40,118 nt of DNA from Flavobacteriaceae bacterium (GTDB taxonomy: Bacteria; Bacteroidota; Bacteroidia; Flavobacteriales; Flavobacteriaceae): NCBI GenBank assembly GCA_018647605.1, contig JABGSU010000012.1:1-40118 (forward strand). The letters are read 5' to 3'. Every line of letters begins with the position of its first letter. The first letter of the stretch is position 1. The position numbers and the translations under genes are program-made. Below the pieces are notes generated by a model. It made no database searches. It was not told the origin of the DNA and saw only the letters and a list, made by a program, of their open reading frames with translations. Below are positions 19,272 to 29,104 of the stretch, in pieces.

Positions 19272-20510
19272 ATGGAAATTTTAAGAATAACAACCGCAGG
19301 AAGTGTGGATGACGGGAAAAGTACACTTATTGGAAGGCTACTTTACGAAACGGACTCCCTAAAAACAGACCAAGTAGAAACCATCGAAGCCAAAAGTAAA
19401 TCGCTAGGATACGACTATATCGATTTCTCTTTGGCAACAGATGGCCTTTTGACCGAACGAGAACAGGGCATTACAATAGACGTCTCTCACCTCTACTTCA
19501 GCACTCCCAAAAGAAGATTCATCATCGCTGATGCTCCAGGTCATGTGGAGTACACCAGAAACATGGTAACAGGCGCCTCCAATGTCAATGTAGCCATCAT
19601 ACTGTTGGATGCAAGAAAGGGAGTCATGGAACAAACCAAAAGACACCTCTATATCACCCAATTAATGGGGATCAAACACTTGATCTTTACCATCAACAAA
19701 ATGGATTTGATTGATTACGACGAGCAACAATTCAACAGCATTGTAACCGAAATAAAAAAGCTAGTCGATCAATACGATTGGAATCCCGAATTGGACTTTA
19801 TCCCTGTTTCTGCCCTCAAAGGGGACAATGTCATTCGTAAAAGTAATCAAATGTCGTGGTACAATGGTACAGACCTTTTGAACCTAATCAAATCATTGAC
19901 CATAACCGAAGACGTCAGTGGAGACGGCGTTTTACAAGTGCAATATGTCATCCGTCCCAAAACTGAAAAATTCCACGACTACAGAGGCTTTGCTGGTAAA
20001 GTCAAAAGTGGGGTCTTCCAAAAAGGAGACCAAATTGAAGTTTTTCCGTCTGGGCAAAAAACAACCGTTAAATCCATTGAAAAATACGGTCAAAACAAAG
20101 ATGAGGTTGTAGAAGGTGAAAATGCAACACTCTTGCTTGAAGATGAAATTGATGCCTCTAGGGGCAATGCAATTGTAAAAACCAAACACCGTTTAAAAAC
20201 CGATAAACAACTTCAGGCCAAAGTCTGTTGGATGCAATCCAGCGACCTCAATCCCAATAGCAAATATTGGTTGCAACAAGGAGTAAATAAAATCTTGGTC
20301 AAAGTCAACGACATCGCTTCCAAAATAGATTGGGAAGCATGGAAATCAGTGCCAACCAATCGCTTGACCATGAATGATATTGGAGCCGTCAATCTCCAAT
20401 TGGCACAACCCTTAATTTATGCCCCCTACAGCTCCAATAAAAGTTTAGGAGCATTTATTTTAATTGATGCACAAACCAATAATACTGCCGGTGTAGGCTT
20501 TATACTATAA
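19272..20510 (+). CDS. cysN: sulfate adenylyltransferase subunit 1 (GTPase), without a CysC domain
   Basis: TAGSVDDGKSTLIGRLLYETD, ADAPGHVEYTRNMVTGAS, INKMDL; 412 aa. Confidence 0.96.
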   Translation: MEILRITTAGSVDDGKSTLIGRLLYETDSLKTDQVETIEAKSKSLGYDYIDFSLATDGLLTEREQGITIDVSHLYFSTPKRRFIIADAPGHVEYTRNMVTGASNVNVAIILLDARKGVMEQTKRHLYITQLMGIKHLIFTINKMDLIDYDEQQFNSIVTEIKKLVDQYDWNPELDFIPVSALKGDNVIRKSNQMSWYNGTDLLNLIKSLTITEDVSGDGVLQVQYVIRPKTEKFHDYRGFAGKVKSGVFQKGDQIEVFPSGQKTTVKSIEKYGQNKDEVVEGENATLLLEDEIDASRGNAIVKTKHRLKTDKQLQAKVCWMQSSDLNPNSKYWLQQGVNKILVKVNDIASKIDWEAWKSVPTNRLTMNDIGAVNLQLAQPLIYAPYSSNKSLGAFILIDAQTNNTAGVGFIL

Positions 20511-20513
20511 ATA

Positions 20514-22592
20514 ATGAAAAGTTTTAGAACAGAAATAGAAAACCCTATTGTAGAGAAAGACATACTGGATTTGGAACAAAAAATCCATGACTTTCACAAC
20601 AACAACATAGACGAAGAAAAATTCAGAAGTTTAAGATTGGCAAGAGGGGTTTATGGGCAGCGTCAACAAGGCGTACAAATGATTCGCATCAAACTCCCAT
20701 TAGGGAAATTTACAGCCCAACAACTCCTTCGTATGGCAGAAGTTTCAGATGAGTTTGCTTCGGGAAACCTTCACATCACCACTCGCCAAGACATACAATT
20801 GCATTATGTTCCTCTGGACCGAACACCAGAACTATGGGCCACTTTGGAAAGGGATAAAATCACCTTGAGAGAAGCCTGTGGAAATACCGTTAGAAATGTC
20901 ACTGCATCAGTCTATGCTGGAGTGGATCCCAAAGAGGCCTTTGACCTTACTCCCTATGCTCAGGCATTTTTTGAGTACTTTCTCAGGAATCCCGTTTGTC
21001 AAGAAATGGGTCGAAAGTTCAAAGTTGCTTTTTCCAGTTCATCCGATGACCAAGCCCTGACTTTTATTCACGACCTAGGGTTTATTCCTAGGATAAAAGA
21101 TGGAAAAAGAGGTTTCCGTGTTCTACTGGGTGGTGGCATTGGATCACAACCCCTAGGTGGCAACGAAGTATTCGACTTTTTGGAAGCCGATCGTGTTATT
21201 CCTTTTAGTGAGGCCGTCATCAGGGTTTTTGACCGACATGGAGAACGCAACAGGCGAAACAAAGCCCGACTCAAATTTTTGATCAAAGAAATAGGTTTAG
21301 ATACCTTTCTACAATGGGTTAGCACCGAGGAAAAAAGCTTGATCCATACTTCCATTAACATTGAAGCCCCAGAAAGGGAACTTAAAGAACCCCTTTACAA
21401 AGAAGGTAAAATCCCAACAATCGATGATCCCGCTTTCGAAGATTGGAAAAAAACCAACCTCTATGCCCAAAAACAAGAAGGCTATTTTGCTGTAGGAATT
21501 CCAATAATCGTAGGAGACATAGATTCTAAAAAAGCTCGTCAACTAGCTAAAATCGTCCTGCAGTATACAAAAGACGACAATCGTTTTTCTTATGGACAAA
21601 GCATCTTGTTAAGAGATGTAAAAGAAGAACATATTCCTGCCCTATATTTGGCCCTCAAAGCCCTAGAATTTGACAGAGTGGGATTTCAGCGCATCAATGA
21701 CATCGTAGCCTGCCCTGGAACCGATACTTGTAATCTGGGAATTGCTAGCAGTACAGGATTGGCCAAGGTGCTCCAAAGAGTCATCGAAAAAGAATATCCT
21801 GAATTGATTCAAAAACACCAAATCGATATCAAAATCAGTGGGTGTATGAATGCTTGTGGACAGCACACCTTGGCCCATATTGGGTTCCAGGGCATGACCG
21901 TAAAATCCGATGGAAAAATTGCTCCAGCCACCCAAATCCTTCTCGGAGGGGGAGTGTTGGGCAATGGTACAGGAAGATTTGCCGATAAAGTCCTGAAAGT
22001 GCCTTCCAAAAGAACACCCGATGTATTGCGTTGGATTTTGGATAATTTTGAAAGTCACCGCCAAAACAATGAAGATTTTTTCACCTATTACGATCGAAAA
22101 ACCAAAGACTATTATTACCAAAATCTAAAACACTTCAGTGATGTTGATCAACTTACAGCTGATGATTTTATCGACTGGGGAGTCAAAGAAAAATATGAAA
22201 AAGCCATTGGCATAGGCGAATGTGCTGGCGTTACCATTGATCTGGTTCAAACCCTATTGTATGATGCCGAAGAAGCCCTAGGTTGGGCTCAAGAAGCCAT
22301 ACAAGAAAACCGTTTTTCAGATGCTACTTACCATGCATACAATGCAAGACTAAGAGCCGCCAAAGCGATTTTAACCAAAGGAAATGCCAAGATCAACAGT
22401 CAAGCTTCCATCATCGACGCTTTTGATCCCGAATATCCTGAGTATTTACAAGAAAACGGCTTGACTTTTAAAGAGGATATTTTAAAAATACAAAAGGAAA
22501 AACCCACAGCCCCCTTCTCCAAAAAATACGTAGAACAAACACAACCCCTACTGTTGTGGATTGAAAACCATTGTCATGTTAAGAGTGAATAA
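20514..22592 (+). CDS. ferredoxin-type sulfite (nitrite) reductase with a HEPN-like C-terminal extension
   Basis: CPGTDTCNLGIASS and SGCMNACGQHTLAHIGFQG siroheme/4Fe-4S motifs; C-terminal DAEEALGWAQEAIQENRFSDATYHAYNARLRAAKAIL resembles HEPN. Confidence 0.9.
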   Translation: MKSFRTEIENPIVEKDILDLEQKIHDFHNNNIDEEKFRSLRLARGVYGQRQQGVQMIRIKLPLGKFTAQQLLRMAEVSDEFASGNLHITTRQDIQLHYVPLDRTPELWATLERDKITLREACGNTVRNVTASVYAGVDPKEAFDLTPYAQAFFEYFLRNPVCQEMGRKFKVAFSSSSDDQALTFIHDLGFIPRIKDGKRGFRVLLGGGIGSQPLGGNEVFDFLEADRVIPFSEAVIRVFDRHGERNRRNKARLKFLIKEIGLDTFLQWVSTEEKSLIHTSINIEAPERELKEPLYKEGKIPTIDDPAFEDWKKTNLYAQKQEGYFAVGIPIIVGDIDSKKARQLAKIVLQYTKDDNRFSYGQSILLRDVKEEHIPALYLALKALEFDRVGFQRINDIVACPGTDTCNLGIASSTGLAKVLQRVIEKEYPELIQKHQIDIKISGCMNACGQHTLAHIGFQGMTVKSDGKIAPATQILLGGGVLGNGTGRFADKVLKVPSKRTPDVLRWILDNFESHRQNNEDFFTYYDRKTKDYYYQNLKHFSDVDQLTADDFIDWGVKEKYEKAIGIGECAGVTIDLVQTLLYDAEEALGWAQEAIQENRFSDATYHAYNARLRAAKAILTKGNAKINSQASIIDAFDPEYPEYLQENGLTFKEDILKIQKEKPTAPFSKKYVEQTQPLLLWIENHCHVKSE

Positions 22593-23343
22593 AGGGTCAG
22601 TAACCCTAGTAGGGGCTGGACCTGGTGATCCAGATCTATTGACCCTTAAAGGGCTCAAAGCCATTCAAAAATCAGATGTCATTCTCTATGACGCTTTGAT
22701 CAATCCAGTGCTATTGGAACACAATCCGACTGCCAAAAAAATCTTTGTGGGAAAAAGAAGAGACTTTGTCAAAAAAACCCAAGCGGAAATCAACGCACTT
22801 ATCATTGCATACGCCTCCAAGGGTTTGGATGTTGTTCGTTTAAAAGGAGGAGACCCTATGGTTTTTGGAAGGGCTTGTGAAGAACTGGAAGCCGCACAAA
22901 AAGTAGGACTTTCCACTACTGTAGTAGCTGGGATTGCCTCCTATGCTGGCATAGCGGCACAGTATCAAATACCGTTGACCAAAAGAGCCGAGCACGAAAG
23001 TTTTTGGGTGGTCACTGGACATACCCGATCTGGGAAACTATCCTCAGATATTGCCTTAGCAGCGCAATCTTCTGCTACCATTGTCGTGTTGATGGGTATG
23101 AAATTTCTTCCCGAGATCGTGGCTAATTTCAAAAAACACAAAACTGGAAACCACCCCGTAGCAGTGATCCAAAATGGAACCACTGCTGCCGAAAAATTAT
23201 TGGTGGCTGACCTGAATACCATCGTAGAACAAGTTGATCAATATGGAATCCAAAACCCTGCAGTACTCATCTTTGGAATGGCTGCCAACGATCCTGTTAC
23301 AAATTATAAAAATTGGGTTCAAAAAGAAGCCGTAGCCCTATGA
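22576..23343 (+). CDS. cobA: uroporphyrinogen-III C-methyltransferase (SUMT)
   Basis: VTLVGAGPGDPDLLTLKGLKAI, VRLKGGDPMVFGR; overlaps the end of the preceding gene. Confidence 0.95.
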   Translation: MLRVNKGSVTLVGAGPGDPDLLTLKGLKAIQKSDVILYDALINPVLLEHNPTAKKIFVGKRRDFVKKTQAEINALIIAYASKGLDVVRLKGGDPMVFGRACEELEAAQKVGLSTTVVAGIASYAGIAAQYQIPLTKRAEHESFWVVTGHTRSGKLSSDIALAAQSSATIVVLMGMKFLPEIVANFKKHKTGNHPVAVIQNGTTAAEKLLVADLNTIVEQVDQYGIQNPAVLIFGMAANDPVTNYKNWVQKEAVAL

Positions 23344-23906
23344 ATACCCTCTATCCTATTTTTATCAAAGCCCACCAGTTACAATTCCTTATTGTAGGGG
23401 GTGGTTTTGTAGCCCTTGAAAAGCTGGAGTTTTTATACAAATCCAGTCCAGAGGCACAGGTCACTTTGGTGGCTCCTTTTATAAGGGAGGAAACCTTGGC
23501 TTTTATCGAGAACAAAGCCGTCAAGGTCATTCCCAAAAAATACCACAAGCGGTACCTCAAGAATAAAAATATCGTTATTGCTACTACAGACAATCCAGCG
23601 ATAAACCTTAAAGTTAACGCAGATTGTAAAAAACGTCACATTCTGGTCAATGTAGCCGATACACCTGACCAATGTGATTTTTATATGGGAGGCATTGTTA
23701 CCAAGGGAAATTTAAAAATCGGTATTTCCACCAACGGGAAATCCCCTACCCTAGCCAAAAGATTACGTCAATGGCTTGAAGCCATCCTTCCTGAGGAAAT
23801 TGACCCACTGCTAGAAACTTTGAGAAAATACAGAAAAACATTAAAAAATGACTTTGAATACAAAGTCAAGGAAATGAATAAAGTAACCGAATCACTAATC
23901 AAATAG
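23340..23906 (+). CDS. siroheme synthase, precorrin-2 dehydrogenase/ferrochelatase domain (Met8/CysG-N-like)
   Basis: QFLIVGGGFVALEKLEFLYKSSPEAQVTLVAP; NVADTPDQCDFYMGGIVTKGNLKIGISTNGKSPTLAKRLRQWLE. Confidence 0.92.
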   Translation: MNTLYPIFIKAHQLQFLIVGGGFVALEKLEFLYKSSPEAQVTLVAPFIREETLAFIENKAVKVIPKKYHKRYLKNKNIVIATTDNPAINLKVNADCKKRHILVNVADTPDQCDFYMGGIVTKGNLKIGISTNGKSPTLAKRLRQWLEAILPEEIDPLLETLRKYRKTLKNDFEYKVKEMNKVTESLIK

Positions 23907-23909
23907 AAA

Positions 23910-24932
23910 ATGATCAAAACAGATATCATCATTATTGGAGCAGGGCCCGTAGGGCTATTTACGATTTTTGAAGCAGGACTGATGAAATTACATTGTCATG
24001 TGATCGATGCCATTCCGCAAGTTGGGGGTCAACTCAAAGAAATCTATCCCAAGAAACCCATCTATGACATTCCAGGTTTTCCCAGTGTTTTAGCGGGTGA
24101 CCTTATCGATAATTTAGAAAAACAAGCCGAACCCTTCCAACCCGGATTTACCCTTGGGGAAAGAGCAGAAAATATTGAAAAACAAGAAGACGGAAGTTTT
24201 ATCGTTACCACCAATGAAGGCACACAGCATCACGCCCCGTCAGTCATTATCGCAGGAGGTTTGGGAAGTTTTGAACCCCGTAAACCTTTGGTTGAAAACC
24301 TTTCGGATTTTGAGAAAAAAGGAATTGAATACATGGTCAGGGAGCCAGAAACTTTTTTAAACAAACGCCTGTTCATTTCGGGGGGAGGAGACTCTGCACT
24401 GGACTGGTCCATTTACTTCGCTGAAAACAGCAATCTGCCTGTGGGACTCGTCCATCGATCCGATATGTTCCGCGGGCACAAAGACTCCGTAGAACAGGTT
24501 TACCAACTTCAGGAAAAAGGTAAAATCGAATTGTACACTCATGCCGAAATCAAAAAAGTGACTGGAAATGAGATTTTGGAATCCATCGAGCTACATCAAA
24601 AAGAGCGAGAGCCCAAGATCATAGCAGTAGATTATTGGTTGCCTTTATTTGGACTGTCTCCCAAACTGGGGCCCATCGGAGATTGGGGATTAGAAATTGA
24701 GAAAAACGCCATTAAGGTTGACCATACTTTGGACTACCAAACCAATACAAAAGGGGTTTTTGCTGTGGGAGATGTCAACACCTATCCAGGCAAACTAAAA
24801 TTGATCCTCTGTGGTTTTCACGAAGCCACTTTGGCCGTCCAGTCTTGCTACAAGATCATCAATCCCGATAAAAAATTTACGATGAAATACACCACTGTAC
24901 AGGGAGTACAGGGCTTTGAAAAAGTGGTATAA
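23910..24932 (+). CDS. ferredoxin--NADP+ reductase, thioredoxin-reductase-like type
   Basis: DIIIIGAGPVGLFTIFEAGLM; GGQLKEIYPKKPIYDIPGFP; GVFAVGDVNTYPGKLKLILCGFHEA. Confidence 0.93.
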   Translation: MIKTDIIIIGAGPVGLFTIFEAGLMKLHCHVIDAIPQVGGQLKEIYPKKPIYDIPGFPSVLAGDLIDNLEKQAEPFQPGFTLGERAENIEKQEDGSFIVTTNEGTQHHAPSVIIAGGLGSFEPRKPLVENLSDFEKKGIEYMVREPETFLNKRLFISGGGDSALDWSIYFAENSNLPVGLVHRSDMFRGHKDSVEQVYQLQEKGKIELYTHAEIKKVTGNEILESIELHQKEREPKIIAVDYWLPLFGLSPKLGPIGDWGLEIEKNAIKVDHTLDYQTNTKGVFAVGDVNTYPGKLKLILCGFHEATLAVQSCYKIINPDKKFTMKYTTVQGVQGFEKVV

Positions 24933-24938
24933 CCCCTC

Positions 24939-25022
24939 CTATAATCTGGACTGAATCACGGCTACAACACCGAGAACTATACAAACGACTAGGGAAGCGA
25001 GTACAATATTTCCTAAACCCAT
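24939..25022 (-). CDS. candidate 27-aa single-pass membrane sORF (MGLGNIVLASLVVCIVLGVVAVIQSRL)
   Basis: ATG at 25022, TAG at 24939-24941; one hydrophobic helix with a basic tail; 21 bp after the stop of the upstream same-strand gene. Confidence 0.45.
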   Translation of the reverse strand: MGLGNIVLASLVVCIVLGVVAVIQSRL

Positions 25023-25043
25023 TGTTTTTTTTCAAAGTTAGTA

Positions 25044-26696
25044 TTAATTTGAGATTTCCAAAGAATCAATCATTGAAAAGCTTTCGACTTCAGAAGGTAT
25101 TTTTAACTGCTGATTAACATCCCAGTTGGCCTTGAGTTCAATTGTATCTGGGGAGAAATAAACCATTTCGGGTTGAATTTTTTTAAGGTAATTTCCAGTA
25201 TCCCATTTTTTATTACCATTTCGGTCTTTAGTATAACGAAATAAATAACTTCCGGGCAATAAGTATTTGAATTCATAAGCATCGTATTCACTGACCTCAT
25301 CAAATCTCCTTAGTGCCTCCCCTTTGAGATTGACCAATTCCAATATAAAAGGATCTTCGTCGTCTCTAATGATCTCTACGATAATATTACCATAGTCAGC
25401 GATGGGCTTAGTTTTACTTCTAAATCTCAAAGTATCGTGGGTATTTCCCCAAAAATCCACCAAGGCATTGGGTAACAATTGAATTTTATAATCATCATTT
25501 GGCAACCAGTCGTAGAAAAGTGATAGCCTATCATAATTTTTATCCAAAGAAGCTTTAAAAGAAATGGGCAACGAATCCAAGCCTTTGATTTTGATCAAAT
25601 CCAAATTGATTTTGACCAAAGGTAAATTCGATTCGATCTTAAAACTATCCAATAATCCCATAGATCCCGACGTCAGTAGCTTGATTTGAAGTGAATCCCT
25701 CAACACTTTTTTAAACTTGATATTATATGTTTTGGTCGTGTCTTTTTCTTTAATACCAAACTTTAAGGAGTCTAACTCAGGCCCTCTAAACCAAAAATTC
25801 AAAGTATCCGTCTTTCGGTTGTGATTGATCAAATATCTAAAATTTCGAGCCACTTTACTTTTTACTTCAATAGCACTTAGGTCGGGTTCTCCGTAGTAAC
25901 CAAAACCGATTTGACTGGAATTGATAAAAAAGGGTCTTGCCCAGAAAAGATTGGGGATTTCATTAAAAATCCTGAAGTTGAGAATACTGTCTCGAGGCAG
26001 AGTGATTGGTTTTTCCAAAAAGCCAATTTTATCCTCATTTTGATCAAAAAAATAGTTTCCACCTACATCTTTTATTGCAATGATTTCATAAGCGCCAGGA
26101 CGTAGATTTTTAAAATTATAGACCACCGAATCCAACGTACTTGTGGCATAAAAAGGTTTTTTGAGGAAAATCGTAGAATCCGAAAATGTACTATCTATCG
26201 GATACAAATGAATCGAAGTGTAGGGTTTAGTAATTCGATCAAAAGCATCCGTTATTTTTCCTTTTATTTCTAGAGAGTCTATAATGGGTCCAGTGGAAAG
26301 CGTATATTGAAAAAAAGGCAGGCCATTACCCTCATTATTATCGATTATACTTTCCCCAAAATTAAAAGTGTAAGTCGTTTCCGCTCGTAGTGAATCCAGA
26401 AGCTCTATCTGTATTTTTTTGGAAACCGTTCCTTGAGGTTTGATCTTGAATTGATCGGGTTCCAAAGGGGGCGAAATGATCAATTGTTTGGAAATATCCT
26501 TCAATTTGATGAACTCATCGAAAGTAATGGTGATCTTTTCTTTATCAAAAAAAGTGGTATTCATCTTGGGAGAAGCATTTACCATCACGGGTGGCAGGGT
26601 GTCTTTAAGCCCCCCCGTAGGAGAAGATCTTTTGGCACATTGCACAAGGGAAATCACAATCAAAAAAAGTAAAAGATGCTTTCCGAATTTATTCAT
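25044..26696 (-). CDS. lipoprotein with an N-terminal Ig-like (Big_5/SbsA-like) domain
   Basis: LLLFLIVISLVQCAKRSSPTGGLKDTLPPVMVNASPKMNTTFFDKEKITITFDEFIKLKD, typical of Bacteroidota Ig-like lipoproteins. Confidence 0.82.
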   Translation of the reverse strand: MNKFGKHLLLFLIVISLVQCAKRSSPTGGLKDTLPPVMVNASPKMNTTFFDKEKITITFDEFIKLKDISKQLIISPPLEPDQFKIKPQGTVSKKIQIELLDSLRAETTYTFNFGESIIDNNEGNGLPFFQYTLSTGPIIDSLEIKGKITDAFDRITKPYTSIHLYPIDSTFSDSTIFLKKPFYATSTLDSVVYNFKNLRPGAYEIIAIKDVGGNYFFDQNEDKIGFLEKPITLPRDSILNFRIFNEIPNLFWARPFFINSSQIGFGYYGEPDLSAIEVKSKVARNFRYLINHNRKTDTLNFWFRGPELDSLKFGIKEKDTTKTYNIKFKKVLRDSLQIKLLTSGSMGLLDSFKIESNLPLVKINLDLIKIKGLDSLPISFKASLDKNYDRLSLFYDWLPNDDYKIQLLPNALVDFWGNTHDTLRFRSKTKPIADYGNIIVEIIRDDEDPFILELVNLKGEALRRFDEVSEYDAYEFKYLLPGSYLFRYTKDRNGNKKWDTGNYLKKIQPEMVYFSPDTIELKANWDVNQQLKIPSEVESFSMIDSLEISN

Positions 26697-26732
26697 ACCC
26701 ATCCATTATGCAAACAAAATAACGCAATATTC

Positions 26733-27437
26733 TCAAGACAACCTACTGGCAAGCGACACAATACTAATGCGACCCCCGCAAGCTTGTAAAATAGCATTTC
26801 CACAACTGGAAAGGGTTGCCCCAGTGTTAATCACATCGTCCAACAACAACCAATGTTTAAAAGAATAGCTTTTCTTGCGATTAACTGCAAAAACCTGATC
26901 TACCTCTTCACATCGATCAGCGGTTTGCATTTTGGCCAGTTGTCGGGTTCGTTTCTTTCGATAGACCAAATCGTCAACTAAAGGGAGTTTCAGGTGTTTT
27001 GCCAAACTTTCTGAAAATAATTGTATTTGATTGTATCCTCTTTGTTTCAATCTCTTGGGATGCAACGGTAATGGCAAAACAGCATCCACTCCACCAAAAA
27101 CTTTTGACACCTTCAACTCGGGTGCCTACCAGTTTCTCAAGAAAGACCCTATTTCTTGTTGATCTTGATATTTTAATTGATGAAATAAGGACTGAACTCT
27201 GCTGTTTTTTTGGAAATTGAATAAAGCCATTGCCCGCTCCACTCTGAGGTGATCATTCATCTTTTTCCACAGGGTATTGTGATGAACCCATGGGTGATCG
27301 GTTTGAGGAAGTGACAATTGACAATCAAAACAAATCACCTTTTCGGCACCACAAAGGGGGGTCATACACGCCGGGCAAAGCTTGGAAAAAAAAAGAGAAA
27401 CAAATGCACGAAGGCTGGGCAAAACTAAATTTTTCAT
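26733..27437 (-). pseudogene. comF: ComF-family amidophosphoribosyltransferase interrupted by an in-frame TAG (27126-27128)
   Basis: N-part: CPACMTPLCGAEKVICFDCQLSLP...ALFNFQKNSRVQSLFHQLKYQDQQEIGSFLRNW*; same frame continues APELKVSKVFGGVDAVLPLPLHPKRLKQRGYNQ...LLDDVINTGATLSSCGNAIL. Confidence 0.82.
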
Positions 27438-27492
27438 CGAAATAGATTCTAGGCACTTTAAAAATACGAAAAAGAGTTATTTTTGCCACATT

Positions 27493-29031
27493 ATGCAACA
27501 ATCTGAGATCTTTAAAAAAGTAATTTCCCATGCCAAAGAGTATGGTTTCATCTTCCAATCCAGTGAAATATATGACGGTCTAAGTGCTGTTTACGACTAT
27601 GGACAAAATGGGGTCGCCCTCAAAAAAAATATTCGCGACTACTGGTGGAAAGCCATGGTTCAACTCAACGAAAACATTGTAGGGATCGATGCCGCCATTT
27701 TTATGCACCCTACCACTTGGAAGGCCTCTGGCCACGTCGATGCTTTTAACGATCCGTTGATTGATAATAAAGACTCCAAAAAAAGATATCGTGCCGACGT
27801 ATTGATAGAGGATTATATTGCCAAAATAGAAAACAAAATCAATAAAGAAGTCACCAAGGCCGCCAAGCGTTTTGGAAACACTTTTGACAAAAATCAATTT
27901 CTTTCCACCAACCCACGAGTAGTGGAATACCAAGCCAAAGCTGACAGCATTCTCAAACGTATGGGCCAATCGCTCGAAAAGGAAGATTTGGCCGATGTAA
28001 AAGCCTTGATCGAAGAACTGGAAATCGCCTGTCCCGAATCGGGCTCTCGCAATTGGACCGATGTTAAGCAATTCAACCTTATGTTTGGTACCAAACTGGG
28101 GGCTTCTGCCGATACGGCCATGGATCTCTATTTACGACCCGAAACAGCACAAGGAATTTTTGTAAACTTCCTCAATGTACAAAAGTCAGGAAGGATGAAA
28201 CTTCCATTTGGGATTGCACAAACTGGAAAAGCATTTCGAAATGAAATCGTTGCCCGACAATTCATCTTCCGTATGCGTGAATTTGAACAAATGGAAATGC
28301 AATTTTTCATCCCCCCGGGAACTCAAAAAGAGTGGTACGAACACTGGAAAGAAAAGCGATTGAAATGGCATCAGTCTCTTGGACTGGGGAGTGAAAACTA
28401 CCGTTTTCACGATCACGATAAGCTGGCACATTATGCCGATGCCGCTACCGATATCGAATTTAACTTCCCCTTCGGTTTCAAAGAATTGGAAGGTATCCAT
28501 TCCAGAACCGATTTTGACTTGGGAAACCACGAAAAATTCGCAGGAAAAAAACTACAGTATTTCGATCCAGAGCGTAACGATAATTATGTCCCTTATGTTG
28601 TCGAAACCTCCATCGGTTTAGACCGAATGTTCTTGGCTGTATTTTCCAAATCCTTGCAAGAAGAAACCCTAGAAGATGGCTCTAAACGTACAGTGCTAAA
28701 ACTCCCCCCCGTTTTGGCTCCCACACAACTAGCGGTTTTTCCATTGGTTAAAAAAGATGGACTTCCTGAGATTGCCCGAAAAATCGTTACCGATATGAAA
28801 TTGGATTTTGCCGTGGTCTATGATGAAAAAGACGCTGTGGGCCGACGCTACCGAAGACAAGATGCACTAGGGACTCCATTTTGCATTACCATAGATCACC
28901 AAACTATTGATGATCAAACAGTTACTATCAGAGATCGGGATAGCATGACACAAGAACGTATAGGCATCGCTCGGTTGGATGAATTACTCAAAGAAAAGTT
29001 ATCCCTGAGTAAATTGTTGAAAAAGCTTTAA
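27493..29031 (+). CDS. glyS: glycyl-tRNA synthetase
   Basis: KEYGFIFQSSEIYDGLSAVYDYGQNGVALKKNIRDYWW; LYLRPETAQGIFVNF; start at ATG 27493. Confidence 0.97.
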   Translation: MQQSEIFKKVISHAKEYGFIFQSSEIYDGLSAVYDYGQNGVALKKNIRDYWWKAMVQLNENIVGIDAAIFMHPTTWKASGHVDAFNDPLIDNKDSKKRYRADVLIEDYIAKIENKINKEVTKAAKRFGNTFDKNQFLSTNPRVVEYQAKADSILKRMGQSLEKEDLADVKALIEELEIACPESGSRNWTDVKQFNLMFGTKLGASADTAMDLYLRPETAQGIFVNFLNVQKSGRMKLPFGIAQTGKAFRNEIVARQFIFRMREFEQMEMQFFIPPGTQKEWYEHWKEKRLKWHQSLGLGSENYRFHDHDKLAHYADAATDIEFNFPFGFKELEGIHSRTDFDLGNHEKFAGKKLQYFDPERNDNYVPYVVETSIGLDRMFLAVFSKSLQEETLEDGSKRTVLKLPPVLAPTQLAVFPLVKKDGLPEIARKIVTDMKLDFAVVYDEKDAVGRRYRRQDALGTPFCITIDHQTIDDQTVTIRDRDSMTQERIGIARLDELLKEKLSLSKLLKKL

Positions 29032-29104
29032 AATCTTCTGTCCTACCAAGCCGTTTTAAGTTTTCTTACCGTACTTGTTTTTATATTTTTGTAAAAAATA
29101 AAGT

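Noticed and set aside
21663-22121. 152-aa minus-strand ORF inside the sulfite reductase gene
   Set aside because: Antisense shadow of a strongly conserved coding region
27580-28071. 163-aa minus-strand ORF opposite glyS
   Set aside because: Fully antisense to conserved glyS; no family features
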